From Phoronis ovalis (lineage: Eukaryota; Phoronida; Phoronidae): 15,601 nt of DNA. The translations under genes and the position numbers were made by a program. The notes under the pieces were generated by a model. That model searched no databases, had not been told where the DNA came from, and saw nothing but the letters and a program-made list of their open reading frames with translations. Location: contig JAOXYB010027080.1 of NCBI GenBank assembly GCA_028565635.1, positions 1 through 15,601 on the forward strand, given 5' to 3'. This document shows positions 1 through 7,589 of this stretch, in pieces (the first letter of the stretch is position 1; every line of letters starts with the position of its first letter).

Positions 1-720
1 AGGCCAAGTGACATTTCAAATTGACCTTGAGAAGTAGGTCAAATGCCGATATGAATCTTTGACATTTTTTGTTGTGCATAACACTTTCTTTGTCGCACAA
101 TAACTGCTTCGGTTTTTATCTGATCAGCTTTATAATTGGTACAGGGCAAATACAGCTCAAAATGCAAACCGTCTGTAATATCGATGTGGATCACTTTTAA
201 GATGGCCGACTGGTGGTCATTTTTGTTCCCGAGAGTGTATGTTACGTTGCACCCGTTCCGGGAAAGACGAAGCAATGACTCGAGTAATCGAAGGTGGATT
301 CATGAAGGCTATAGATTGATAGGCCAGGTGACATTACAAAGTGACCTTGAAAAGTAGGTTAAATTCGGATACGATTCTTCGACATTTTTCTTTGTGCATA
401 ACATATCTTTGTCTCACAATGACTGCTTCAGTTTTTATCATATCCGCTTTATATTTTGTACCTGCTAAATAGTGGTCAAAGTGCAGATCGGCTGTAATTT
501 TGACCTTGATAACTTCCAAGATGGCTGACTGGTGGTCATGTTTGTTCTCGTAGTCTTGACTTGACAATTCGAAGCTGAATTCACGAAAGCCATACCTTAA
601 TAGGCATATTAAGCCTGGATGGTGACATTTTAAAATGACCTTGAAACGTAGACCAAATGCCAATATACGAATATTCAACATTTTTCATTGTACATAACTG
701 TTTCTTAGTCTCACAATAAT
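1..720 (+). repeat. Tandem repeat family R1, about 2.3 units of ~300 bp
   Basis: Three successive copies begin with a gtgacatt...tgaccttga block at about 8, 328 and 622, so the periods are 320 and 294 bases. Each full unit then carries a gtgcataac / tttgtc(g/t)cacaat block, a gcttta-type block and an aagatggc(c/t)gactggtgg block (199-216 and 518-535). The third unit stops near 720. The short ORFs on both strands here do not line up with the unit period and look like chance. Related units recur at 6880-7580 and, more diverged, at 14500-14755, so this is a dispersed satellite. It lies in the inferred last intron of the PGRMC-like gene. Confidence 0.85.
22..41. promoter_or_regulatory. Nuclear-receptor-like half-site pair (everted, 8-base spacer)
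   Basis: TGACCT at 22-27 and AGGTCA at 36-41 form an everted pair of the AGGTCA half-site with an 8-base spacer. The left half extends to TGACCTTGA, the reverse complement of TCAAGGTCA, which is the known extended half-site of the ERR and FTZ-F1/SF-1 receptors. The extended half-site recurs exactly at 342-350, 501-509, 636-644 and 7155-7163, while the right half decays in the later units (AGGTTA, AGACCA). Binding is not shown; this is only a motif match inside a repeat. Confidence 0.3.
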
Positions 721-814
721 AACTTTAGCTGTTGAATTTGAAATCAAAAATAAACACTGAATAACATAGGGAACTTACTTGATATTGAAATTCTTATTTA
801 GGAAAAATATCTGA

Positions 815-1190
815 TTACCATATGTAGTATATATATATGGACCAAACAGGGATGATCAAGAGTTTTATAAAAATTTTACCACACTATTATAGACTTTAAT
901 TCAGAATTTATTATTATATGCGGAGATTGGAATTTAGTGCAAAATTTTAAAATAGATTTATCATTGTTACGTTGGTGAAAACAATTCAAATGCTAGAAAA
1001 GAGGTACTTGATATGAAAAAAAATGAACATCATAGACCCATGGAAAATGTATCACCCTATGTAAAAATCTATACAAAAAGGAGAGACTTGATTTTTTCTT
1101 AGTATCTGATTAAAAATGTCATGATCATTTTTAGATGTATGTGTTCAGCATATAGAACTGATTATTGTTACGTAACACTAAAAGTTTACT
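815..1190 (+). pseudogene. Decayed LINE endonuclease (APE-type) fragment
   Basis: Conceptual translation in shifting frames gives YGPNRDDQEFYKNF at about 836-877, then IIICGDWNLVQ at about 910-939, then NNSNARKEVLDM at about 980-1015, then AYRTDYCYVTLKV at about 1148-1186. These are in the right order for the C-terminal half of an apurinic-type endonuclease domain of a non-LTR retrotransposon: the GPN block, the GDWN catalytic block, the NN-x-ARxxV block and the final (S/A)YR(S/T)D block, where the usual catalytic histidine is replaced by tyrosine. At least two frameshifts and internal stops show it is dead. No RT domain follows. The RT remnant at 12313-14217 has the same orientation but is 11 kb away, so it is probably a separate insertion. 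Confidence 0.75.
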
Positions 1191-1531
1191 TAAAAATTTA
1201 CCTCATAGTAGTTTAATACTTTACTGTTACGAAATATACAATATGCACGCATGGAAAGTTTAACTATATTTTATAATATTCAATGTGTGTATCATAGCCG
1301 CCAACGAAATTAAATTTGAATGAGTGAGATTTCTTTTAATCTCATAAATAAGCTGAGGCTGGGTACAGGGGCTGCCATAGGCGCCTGGAAGCTGAGGCAT
1401 ATTTCGTGTTCTCTGGAAGTTTCTTGAGCTATCCTGAATGGCTTTTTGGAACTAAATCTTAAATTTAAATATGCTATTTGTTAAGGAAAAAATGTTTTGT
1501 CCAAGTACACAGGTTGTAGCAAAATTTATCT
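1191..1531. other. Intronic spacer without recognisable feature
   Basis: AT-rich DNA with a slightly G+C-richer patch at about 1350-1450 in which aagctgaggc occurs twice. No ORF, splice-site pair or RNA gene could be supported. The first part may be further decayed LINE sequence after the endonuclease block. Confidence 0.4.
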
Positions 1532-2185
1532 TTAAGGCTAAGCTTTGCTACTGTTTAAATAAAAATTCATGAAAAATCCGCATTACATTTTTTTTATATA
1601 AAATATATGTTTTCTGAAATTTTAACATTCGTGCTATGTTATGGTGGTATTTTTGGACTTTTGTATGCAACGAATAAAATTTAATAAATATTTTATAACA
1701 TCTCCCAAAAATCATAAGGTACATCCTACAGCAAAATTGGAGCTAACTACGTTTTTAAGAAGTAAACGATACTTGCATCATTTGTTTTTACCGAATTGTA
1801 GATACCATGAGTAATCTTTGAATTATTAATTGATATTTAAAAAAAAGTAATTTTTCTATTTGCTAAAAACACTAAACTGATTATATAATCAAAATCGCTG
1901 ATGCAATTTAAAACTGGTCAAAAACTAATTATTGGAGTATTGATTAGTTGTTAAAAATATAGCTAGCCCGAATTTTTATTACTGGGTTTTCCTGTAGGAT
2001 GTACCTAACGATTTTCATAGGGTGTAATTAAATTTCATACCTTTTACACAATAATTTGAAAATACCATTATGGCATAGCTTGAATGTTAAAGTTTAGAAA
2101 GCATCTCCTTTGAGTGAAAAAAATGTAATGAGGATTTTTCACTAATTTTTCTTTAAACGGTGACAAGGGTTCAGCTTAGCCTTAA
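1532..2185. mobile_element. 654 bp foldback / long-TIR DNA element bounded by TTAA
   Basis: The left arm from 1532 (ttaaggctaagctt) matches the reverse complement of the right arm ending at 2185 (agcttagccttaa). Pairing continues with gaps through gaaaaatcc(g/t)cattacattttt, a cattcgtgctatg / cattcaagctatg block and aggtacatcctaca (about 1720-1733 against 1996-2009). A weaker match runs on to about 1815 and 1905, leaving a loop of roughly 90 bases. Both ends carry TTAA (1532-1535 and 2182-2185), which may be a target duplication as for piggyBac-like elements or simply part of the inverted repeat. The arms differ at many positions, so it is old. No transposase ORF is present. Transcribed as intron sequence, it would fold into a long imperfect hairpin. 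Confidence 0.75.
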
Positions 2186-2230
2186 TATTTAAATTATCAT
2201 TATGTATTAAGATATATACTTGTATTTCAT

Positions 2231-2528
2231 ATAGCGGGTTCCTTCCGCACGTTTCTATGTATATTATATATAGCGGATTTCCTCCTCAGGACTATCTATA
2301 TTATATATAGCGGATTCCCTCAGAACTATCTGTATTATATATAGCAGATTCCCTCCTCAAGACTATCTATATTATATATAGCGGATTCCCTCAGAACTAT
2401 CTGTATTATATATAGCAGATTCCCTCCTCAGGGCTATCTATATTATATATAGCGGATTCCCTCCTCAGGACTGTCTATATTATATATAGCGGATTCCCTC
2501 TTCAGGACTATCTATATTATAAGTAGTA
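2231..2528. repeat. Minisatellite, 8 units of 34-39 bp (atagcggattccctcctca...)
   Basis: Units start at 2231, 2270, 2307, 2341, 2378, 2412, 2449 and 2486, giving lengths 39, 37, 34, 37, 34, 37, 37 and about 43. Each has atagc(g/a)gatt, a ccct(cct)ca block and (c/g)tatct(a/g)tattatat. The 34-base units lack a CCT-type triplet, and the 37+34 pair is itself repeated, which implies a 71 bp higher-order duplication. The array resumes at 3826-3925 beyond the inserted element. Similar atagcggattcactc blocks occur in R3 at 9163 and 12231, so the array seems to have expanded from a piece of that family. Confidence 0.9.
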
Positions 2529-2603
2529 TACTGTGACTGTATACGCAAATTTTGCCTGTCTTTTTGCACTCAATGACCCCAATATGATGTCATAACGGTT
2601 AAC

Positions 2604-2617
2604 TTGTGCATGCACAA
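2604..2617. repeat. Perfect 14 bp palindrome TTGTGCATGCACAA
   Basis: An exact self-complementary 14-mer lies just inside the left end of the non-autonomous element, upstream of the CTCF-like array. Such sites can be dimer-binding or cruciform sequences. No function can be assigned. Confidence 0.5.
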
Positions 2618-2683
2618 CCGGAAACGGAAGCTATTACTTCCCGCCAATTTTTATCGGTTTTGGCATGCATTATAACGGTTTTG

Positions 2684-2697
2684 CCACCAGGTGGCGT
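2684..2697 (+). promoter_or_regulatory. CTCF-like motif, best copy
   Basis: CCACCAGGTGGCGT matches the published vertebrate core CCASYAGRKGGCRS at 13 of 14 positions by eye. Weaker copies in the next units lie at 2823-2836 (12 of 14) and 2953-2966 (11 of 14). The 13 bases 2683-2695 form a palindrome around one central base, so part of the match could come from palindromy rather than from selection for CTCF. Confidence 0.35.
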
Positions 2698-3087
2698 GTT
2701 TTTGGCCCCATTTCTTATTTTATTTACAACTTTCGTTCTATTAATGCTAGAACAATGAAATTTAATTTGTAATTAATTGTTGTTATGTTTTTTTAAATTA
2801 TGACATGAGTTATAATATATTGCCACCAGATGGTGTGCTTTTCACATAATTTCTTATTTAGCTAGTAACTTCTGTTCTATTAAAGATACATTCTTGAAAT
2901 TTGGTATGTACAATAACGTCATCAATATTTTTCATATTATGACATCATATTGAAACCAGGTGGCGTGTTTTGGCGCCATTTCTTATTTTGCTAATAATTT
3001 CCGTTGTAATAGCGGTACATTAGTGAAATTTGGCTCGTAGGGTAACGTTAGTAGTATCTTTCAAATGATGACTTCATTATTGCTATA

Positions 3088-3101
3088 CTGCCCCCTCGTG
3101 A
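3088..3101 (-). promoter_or_regulatory. CTCF-like motif in opposite orientation
   Basis: CTGCCCCCTCGTGA reads TCACGAGGGGGCAG on the minus strand, which fits the CTCF core at 12 of 14 positions and includes the typical AGGGGGCAG half. It falls one repeat period (135 bases) after the third plus-strand copy and points toward it, giving a convergent arrangement within about 400 bases. Confidence 0.35.
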
Positions 3102-3461
3102 TTATTTACAAAATAACAGATTCTACTCTGTAATGGTTGCGTGCAAGCCCAGACAATTATGCTGTTCACTAGAGACATATTTTATATGTTAACCAATCAG
3201 CAATCATCATTACAGGATATTGTAGGCGCTATATAGTAGTAAAGGGTAATTTACAAAGATTTGTATCCCGTGAATATACATGCCTTTATTAACACAGTAA
3301 AGTAGAATGATTCTATATATCTTTTGTCATACATTGTGTTTTTGATATTACACAAAAGTAAATGTTTTGTCATTACTATGCATATCTATGGCCAACAAAA
3401 TCTCAGTAAATATTAAACAGTAAGATATACGTTTTGAGCACAAAAGACTGGGTATTACAGT

Positions 3462-3543
3462 GTTTGTGCAATATAAAACTGTTAAAACTCATCTGTAAAC
3501 AGTTTGTATAATATAAAGCTGGTTTAAAACTCAACTATAAACA
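3462..3543. repeat. Tandem duplication of a 40-42 bp segment
   Basis: Two adjacent copies (3462-3501 and 3502-3543) share gtttgt, aatataaa, ttaaaactca and (g/a)taaaca with small indels. The duplication lies inside the Tc1/mariner-like element, downstream of the CTCF-like array. Confidence 0.7.
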
Positions 3544-3648
3544 CAACATTGAGTGACCTTAATTTTGAAAAGGTATTTGTACAATGTTGAATTACTGGTC
3601 TGTCATTAGACATGATTAGAAATCCAATATTCTGTGTCAATAAGCAGA

Positions 3649-3702
3649 TAGCATAGTGGTAAGAGTTTGTCAAATCTTTATGATTGTTCTTTTGAAAATC
3701 CA
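3649..3702 (+). repeat. tRNA-like (SINE-head) remnant
   Basis: TAGCATAGTGG at 3649-3659 fits the RNA polymerase III A-box consensus (TRGCNNAGYGG type) and is followed by taagag as in tRNAs. About 41 bases on, TTTTGAAAATCC at 3690-3701 is a weak version of the B box GGTTCGANTCC, at roughly tRNA spacing. No cloverleaf survives, so this is a decayed tRNA-derived SINE head or a chance match, not a working tRNA. Confidence 0.35.
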
Positions 3703-3825
3703 GTAAATTTTCAACTTAATTCGATATAACCCTAGAGTAATCTTTCATTTTTATACCACTATATTCTTTGCCAAATGTTCAAAAAGACAGGCAAAATTTG
3801 CGTATATACAGTCACACTAAACCAC

Positions 3826-3925
3826 CATTATATATAGCAGATTCCCACCTCAGGATTATCTAGATTATATATATAGCTTATTCCCTCCTGCATGTCTATC
3901 TATATTATGTAAAGCAGATTTCCTG
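3826..3925. repeat. Continuation of the atagcgg minisatellite after the insertion
   Basis: About three diverged units start near 3834, 3873 and 3911 (atagcagattccc, atagcttattccc, aaagcagatttcc) with the same tatct(a)tattatat spacer as 2231-2528. This is the far side of the array split by the Tc1/mariner-like element. Confidence 0.8.
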
Positions 3926-4080
3926 TGCTGGTTGGCTATAAATAGCCTGTATGATTGTATGTAAATCAGTTGCTCGCTTACATTTTGAACAGTAAACTTT
4001 GTGTCATTCTCATCAAGTATCACTCTTTTTTCTCGTCTTTATAAGAACTAGTGCTGACTCAGCCAACGGCCCTGAGCCAA
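3926..4080 (+). mobile_element. LTR-like promoter segment (related to 9194-9350 and 9528-9680)
   Basis: After the minisatellite come gttggctataaatag, gtaaatcagttgctcgcttac, a cattctcatcaa block and finally aacggccctgagcc. The R3 copies show the same order: gttggcatgct, a cttctc(a/g)ttaaacat block and aacggccttgga. A repeat-rich region followed by a TATA box and a short leader is the layout of an LTR U3-R region, but no TG...CA ends, primer binding site or retroviral-type ORFs were found. LTR origin is therefore only a working idea; a promoter-bearing DNA transposon end is an alternative. Confidence 0.4.
3937..3945 (+). promoter_or_regulatory. TATA box TATAAATAG
   Basis: A perfect TATA-box match sits directly downstream of the tandem array. 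The related R3 copy has ctataaag at about 12305, whereas the 9230 copy has lost it. Transcription would start about 30 bases downstream, on the + strand. Confidence 0.4.
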
Positions 4081-5580
4081 AGTCTGTATCTCATGTCTTT
4101 CGTTTCAGTGTATATATTTATAGAACTTGTCTCATTCTTCACTATGTACACTTCCAGTTAATAAGACTTTAGTTTAGTACCTGTGAGAGCCTCACATTTA
4201 AGTAGGTACATAATGAAAGTATATAATCCAAATCTGTTTATCAAGCATTGTGTTGTGGATAATGACAAATCATATTTCATTCTTCTTGGAACAAACTTCC
4301 AGCCTAAAAGAAATATTAATGCTTGTTAGCTACTTCCTCCTTTAAGCGGATTTGCTTGCTGTAAATTTAAACAAACAAAATTCATATAACTGCCTTTTGT
4401 TTTTCTACATACAGATGCTTATAGTTCATATACCCAGTGTTATTTTCTTCCTCCTTACCAAATTACGAACGGTATAGCATCACAAACTTGCCTTAAAACG
4501 CATCTCAATATCCCAACTTATTAAAAATTTTGTTAACATGTATAAAATTGGTTTAATTGCGCAATATTACATACAAAACGAGTTTATTGTTGTGGCCCCT
4601 GCTTATCATTTGAGGCACATGGTATCGACTGAAGTATTGATCTCCAAGGTTTGTTCCTATCGTTGAGTTAACCCAAGTATTTCAAGAAAATTGAACTTCC
4701 ATGTCGATCCTATTTAAAATCGTAAACAAGGTGCCCGAACGAGTTAGTTTCCATTTTGCTGTTTTATTCTCCCAAATTGTTACATTTTTTGGAAATGTTA
4801 TCGTAACTTTGTATAAAATATATATTTATAACAACATGTAACAGCACTTTGCCTTTTTATTGAAGTTTAAAAAAATAAAATATGTGGCTGTATGTCTACG
4901 CGAAAACATAGCTTCTGATGCACCTTACCGTTGTCAGGGATAGCAGATGACAACAATGTTTAGAGTACCCCAAAGCGGAGAAATATGCTACGACAGGCAC
5001 TTTTCGGGTTCCGTGGGTGAAGTAATTATTGTTATATTGTTATATTTTTATCAGTTATGTTTATCATGATGCTTTCAGCTAGTGTGAATACAAAAGTACA
5101 ATACTTCGCACATGTGAACATGAATCACACAATATGAACCACATTTTTATTGCAAGTAGTGCAAGTCATTTTATGAAAAATGTGTAATCTTTCCAGTTGC
5201 TACAAGTCAAGTGGTCAAGTGGTGCACACTTACTATTTGTAAGAAATGTTCTATTTGAAAACAGTAGTCATGGCTATATACATGTATAGCCTGTAAGTCA
5301 ATAATCTTTTTGTAGCAACAATGTTTATATTTCTAACTTTTCTGAATTTTCTAATTCTTTACTGTGAAATGATAGGAATAAATTTTTTACCAGTTACATA
5401 AATTATAGTTTCAGTGTGTAACTGATTAACATTTACCATTACCGTGGCAACACAGACTACATGAATTTTGATAACAGTGTACTGTTGCAGAGTTCTGATG
5501 TTTGTCTATTAAGGTATGAAGCAGTAATGTATTACTGTAGTATTCAATCAAAGATGATTTCATTACAGTTGGATAAATCA
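4081..5580. other. ~1.5 kb of intron without recognisable gene or repeat unit
   Basis: AT-rich sequence. Exons 1 and 2 of the PGRMC-like gene (haem-binding domain) were looked for and not found here. Minor items only: a gtggtcaagtggtgcac run near 5213-5226 and a near-palindrome ggctatatacatgtatagcc at 5273-5292. The minus-strand ORF at 5426-5761 is produced by the 20 bp repeat and is not considered a gene. Confidence 0.5.
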
Positions 5581-5584
5581 TGAT

Positions 5585-5724
5585 GACCGAGGAATAAATA
5601 AAATGACCGAGGAATGAATAAAATGGCAATGAAATTAATAAAATGAGAGCGGAATAAATAATTTGGCACCGGAAAAAATAAAATAGCCCCGGAATAAATG
5701 ATATATGGATGCAGAAAAATAATA
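5585..5724. repeat. 20 bp minisatellite, about 7 units
   Basis: Exact 20-base periodicity: units begin at 5585, 5605, 5625, 5645, 5665, 5685 and 5705, with the consensus gaccgaggaataaataaaat and increasing decay toward the end. It lies about 320 bases upstream of the terminal exon splice acceptor. Because 20 is not a multiple of 3, the open minus-strand frame crossing it is not repeat-coded protein. Confidence 0.9.
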
Positions 5725-6020
5725 GACTCTTGTAGTGTAAGCTTGGTTGCTTATTAGTCATATTAGGTTATAAAAATTAGACTTTAATTTTGGCTTTGAA
5801 AGACTTTTAAATGCCATAGGCATAGCTTCAACTATGGTGTGCCTGTAAAATGCAGAAATACATTTTTTACATTAATAAATAATTTAACTTCAAATATCTT
5901 AAACCACTTTGAATCTATGAAAAGTTGTTTAATTCGTTTTTCACTGCACTCAATTGTCAGTCTCTATCATGGAAATCGACTTGATATCTGATTTATTAAG
6001 ATTTATATAATGCTTTGTAA

Positions 6021-6046
6021 TACTAAAATTGTTTTCTTGTTTGTAG
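6021..6046 (+). other. Splice acceptor of the PGRMC-like terminal exon
   Basis: Pyrimidine-rich tract ttgttttcttgtttgtag ending in AG at 6045-6046, immediately before the conserved coding segment. The reading frame needs one base from the preceding exon (phase 1), giving GAA for the first glutamate. Confidence 0.85.
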
Positions 6047-6153
6047 AAAAATATGATTATGTTGGAAAACTTCTAAAACCTGGCGAATTACCCACAGAGT
6101 ATTCTGACACAGAAGAAGAGCATACTATTGGAAATAAAGAGAAAATTAGTTAA
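6047..6153 (+). CDS. PGRMC: Terminal exon of a membrane-associated progesterone receptor component (PGRMC1/2-like)
   Basis: Two bases completing a split GAA codon, then 34 codons and a TAA at 6151-6153. The peptide starts (E)KYDYVGKLLKPGELPTEY and continues SDTEEEH..., ending in KIS. From memory of the family, vertebrate PGRMC2 has KYDYVGRLLKPGEEPSEYTD at its C-terminus and PGRMC1 has [20 protein letters not shown], so the match covers most of this exon. PGRMC proteins are small single-pass membrane proteins with a cytosolic cytochrome-b5-like domain that binds haem and supports cytochrome P450 and sterol metabolism. This exon codes only the tail after that domain. It keeps the YSD tyrosine/serine module followed by acidic residues, the tyrosine and CK2-type phosphorylation site of PGRMC1. 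The upstream exons are outside the window or beyond recognition. The symbol cannot be split between PGRMC1 and PGRMC2 for an invertebrate orthologue. Confidence 0.88.
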
Positions 6154-6560
6154 ATAATGAACAATACAATGCTAATGCAAAAAGGATTTTTTTAATAATT
6201 TTGTTGATTCATGAATTCATGTAACTGATTAGCTTTTGTGCAGATTAACTTTTCTATATTGACAGCTGTGCTCCACTGATAATCAGACTGTTGAGTTGAA
6301 GGGTCAATGCATAAATTTGTGTTCATTAGTAGCATGTGTCTATTTAAAACCTTTTCCACGAAGTTCATCTCTATCAGTGTGACTTTGGATTGTGAATAAT
6401 AGATAGATAGCCAATCAAATAATTTAGATTGGACATTTCCCTCGGCACTTGACCATAACTTGCTTTCATGTGTAAAAAAAATAATGTAATATGAGCGTCA
6501 TAGGCCCTAACCAGAAACTATGGAAATTAAAGTACTTGTGTGAGATTGATTACTGCCTGC
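6154..6560 (+). other. Probable 3' UTR of the PGRMC-like gene
   Basis: Non-coding sequence directly after the stop. No AATAAA was found soon after it. The first plausible polyadenylation signal is ATTAAA at 6526-6531, with a GT-rich stretch (cttgtgtgag) right after it. The true end may lie further downstream. From here to about 6880 no other feature is visible. Confidence 0.35.
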
Positions 6561-6879
6561 AGCAATTATGCCATCACTCTGGCAATATTGCATCATGACA
6601 CAAATAGGATTAACCTATGTCATTAGAAATCGGAATTTTTAGTAGATGTAAACTTGTAATAGTTGCAAAGTGTTAATTGGAATGGTAATGTTGAAGTGAT
6701 ATTTTAAAAGGTTTCTTTGTCAAAATTGAATGGATTGTTTTCTGGAAATTTTGCTAATATTTGTAGAAGTAATTATGTGTATGATGTAAAAAGTTAATGA
6801 TGACCTTTACTGATCGAGTTATATCTTAAATTACATTTTACCTTTAAAGTGTATCTTCTCAAAAACGGTATGAATGTTT

Positions 6880-7580
6880 TGATTAGTTTTTATGCATATC
6901 ACTCCACAGTTGTGCTGGGCATACTGCTGTCCTGTGTACTTCATCTGTGTCCATAACACTTTCTTTCTCTTGCGATAACAGCTCCAGTTTTAAACCGAAT
7001 CAGCTTCATATGTAGCACATGGTAAATACAGATCAAAGTGCTGTCAGTTATAATTTTGACTTTGATTTATTCTAAAGTGTTGGTTGGACAATTTAAAGGT
7101 GGATTCAGGAAGGCCATAGGCTGGTGGTCGTATTTGCTAGGTGACATTTTAGAATGACCTTGAAAAGTGTGTCACATGCTATACGAATTTTCAACATTTT
7201 ATGCCCATCATTCTACATGTATAGTGTGCATATTGTACTGTAGGGTCTTCGTCATCTGCCTATGTAACCTTTTTCTGTCGCACGCTGGCAGCTTTACCTT
7301 TTATAGGTTCGTCTTCATATTGGCACTGGTTTTTGTCACTTGCAATATGGCCGACTGGCAGCTACGTTTGTTCCTGAGAGGGCAGGTCATCAGGTATATA
7401 CCTGGTATTTTGGACGACATTTGAAAGTGGGTCATATGTCGAGCCGACACATATTGTTGTGCATAACTCTATCTTTGTCTCACAGTACCTGTTTTTTTTT
7501 TCATTCAAGTTCATATTTGGTACAGGATAATTATAGGTCAAAGTACATATCAGGTATAATTGTACCCCAAGCAGTAGGCT
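6880..7580 (+). repeat. R1 family, second locus, three partial units
   Basis: Blocks shared with 1-720: ccataacactttctt at about 6952, ggtggattcaggaaggccata at about 7098, gtgacattttagaatgaccttgaaaag at 7141, tctgtcgcacgctgg-like at 7273, aatatggccgactgg at 7344, ttgtgcataactctatctttgtctcaca at 7452, and tatttggtacagga at 7513. Spacings are irregular through indels. The plus-strand ORFs crossing it (7167-7424 and 7340-7675) run over repeat boundaries and are not credible genes. Confidence 0.75.
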
Positions 7581-7589
7581 GGAGGTACT

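Larger units (their letters stand above)
2681..3101. repeat. Internal tandem repeat, 3 units of 130-139 bp plus a partial fourth
   Basis: Units start at about 2681, 2820 and 2950, and a fourth start lies at about 3087. Each unit shares the order tgccaccag(g/a)tgg(c/t)gtg, then atttcttattt, then a (c/t)gtt(c/g)tattaa-type block, then gaaattt, and ends in (a/t)tatgac(a/t)t. The first block of every unit resembles the CTCF core motif. The array sits wholly inside the Tc1/mariner-like element and codes for nothing. Confidence 0.8.
2531..3817. mobile_element. ~1.29 kb Tc1/mariner-like non-autonomous element with TIRs
   Basis: The left end 2531-2566 and the right end 3780-3817 are inverted copies: both read tgtgactgta...tacgcaaattttg then cctgtctttttg, with one 2-base indel and a mismatch at the first base. 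TA dinucleotides flank both ends (2529-2530 and 3818-3819), as expected for Tc1/mariner target duplications. Weaker inverted similarity extends outward (gtagtata at 2523 against the complement of taaaccac at 3818-3825), so the exact boundary could be a few bases further out. No transposase ORF is present. The interior holds a ~135 bp tandem repeat, a 40 bp duplication and a tRNA-like segment. The element splits the atagcgg minisatellite, so it inserted after the array formed. Confidence 0.8.

Noticed and set aside
334-681. 115-codon minus-strand ORF over the R1 array
   Set aside because: The part repeated in the neighbouring unit is not kept open in the same way, and the ORF follows no unit boundary. 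It is best explained as chance within a satellite.
2231-2528. CRISPR-like array
   Set aside because: The units are contiguous with no unique spacers, and the context is eukaryotic.
5426-5761. 111-codon minus-strand ORF with hydrophobic stretches
   Set aside because: It is largely the complement of the 20 bp AT-rich minisatellite, whose leucine/phenylalanine-rich reading is a composition artefact.
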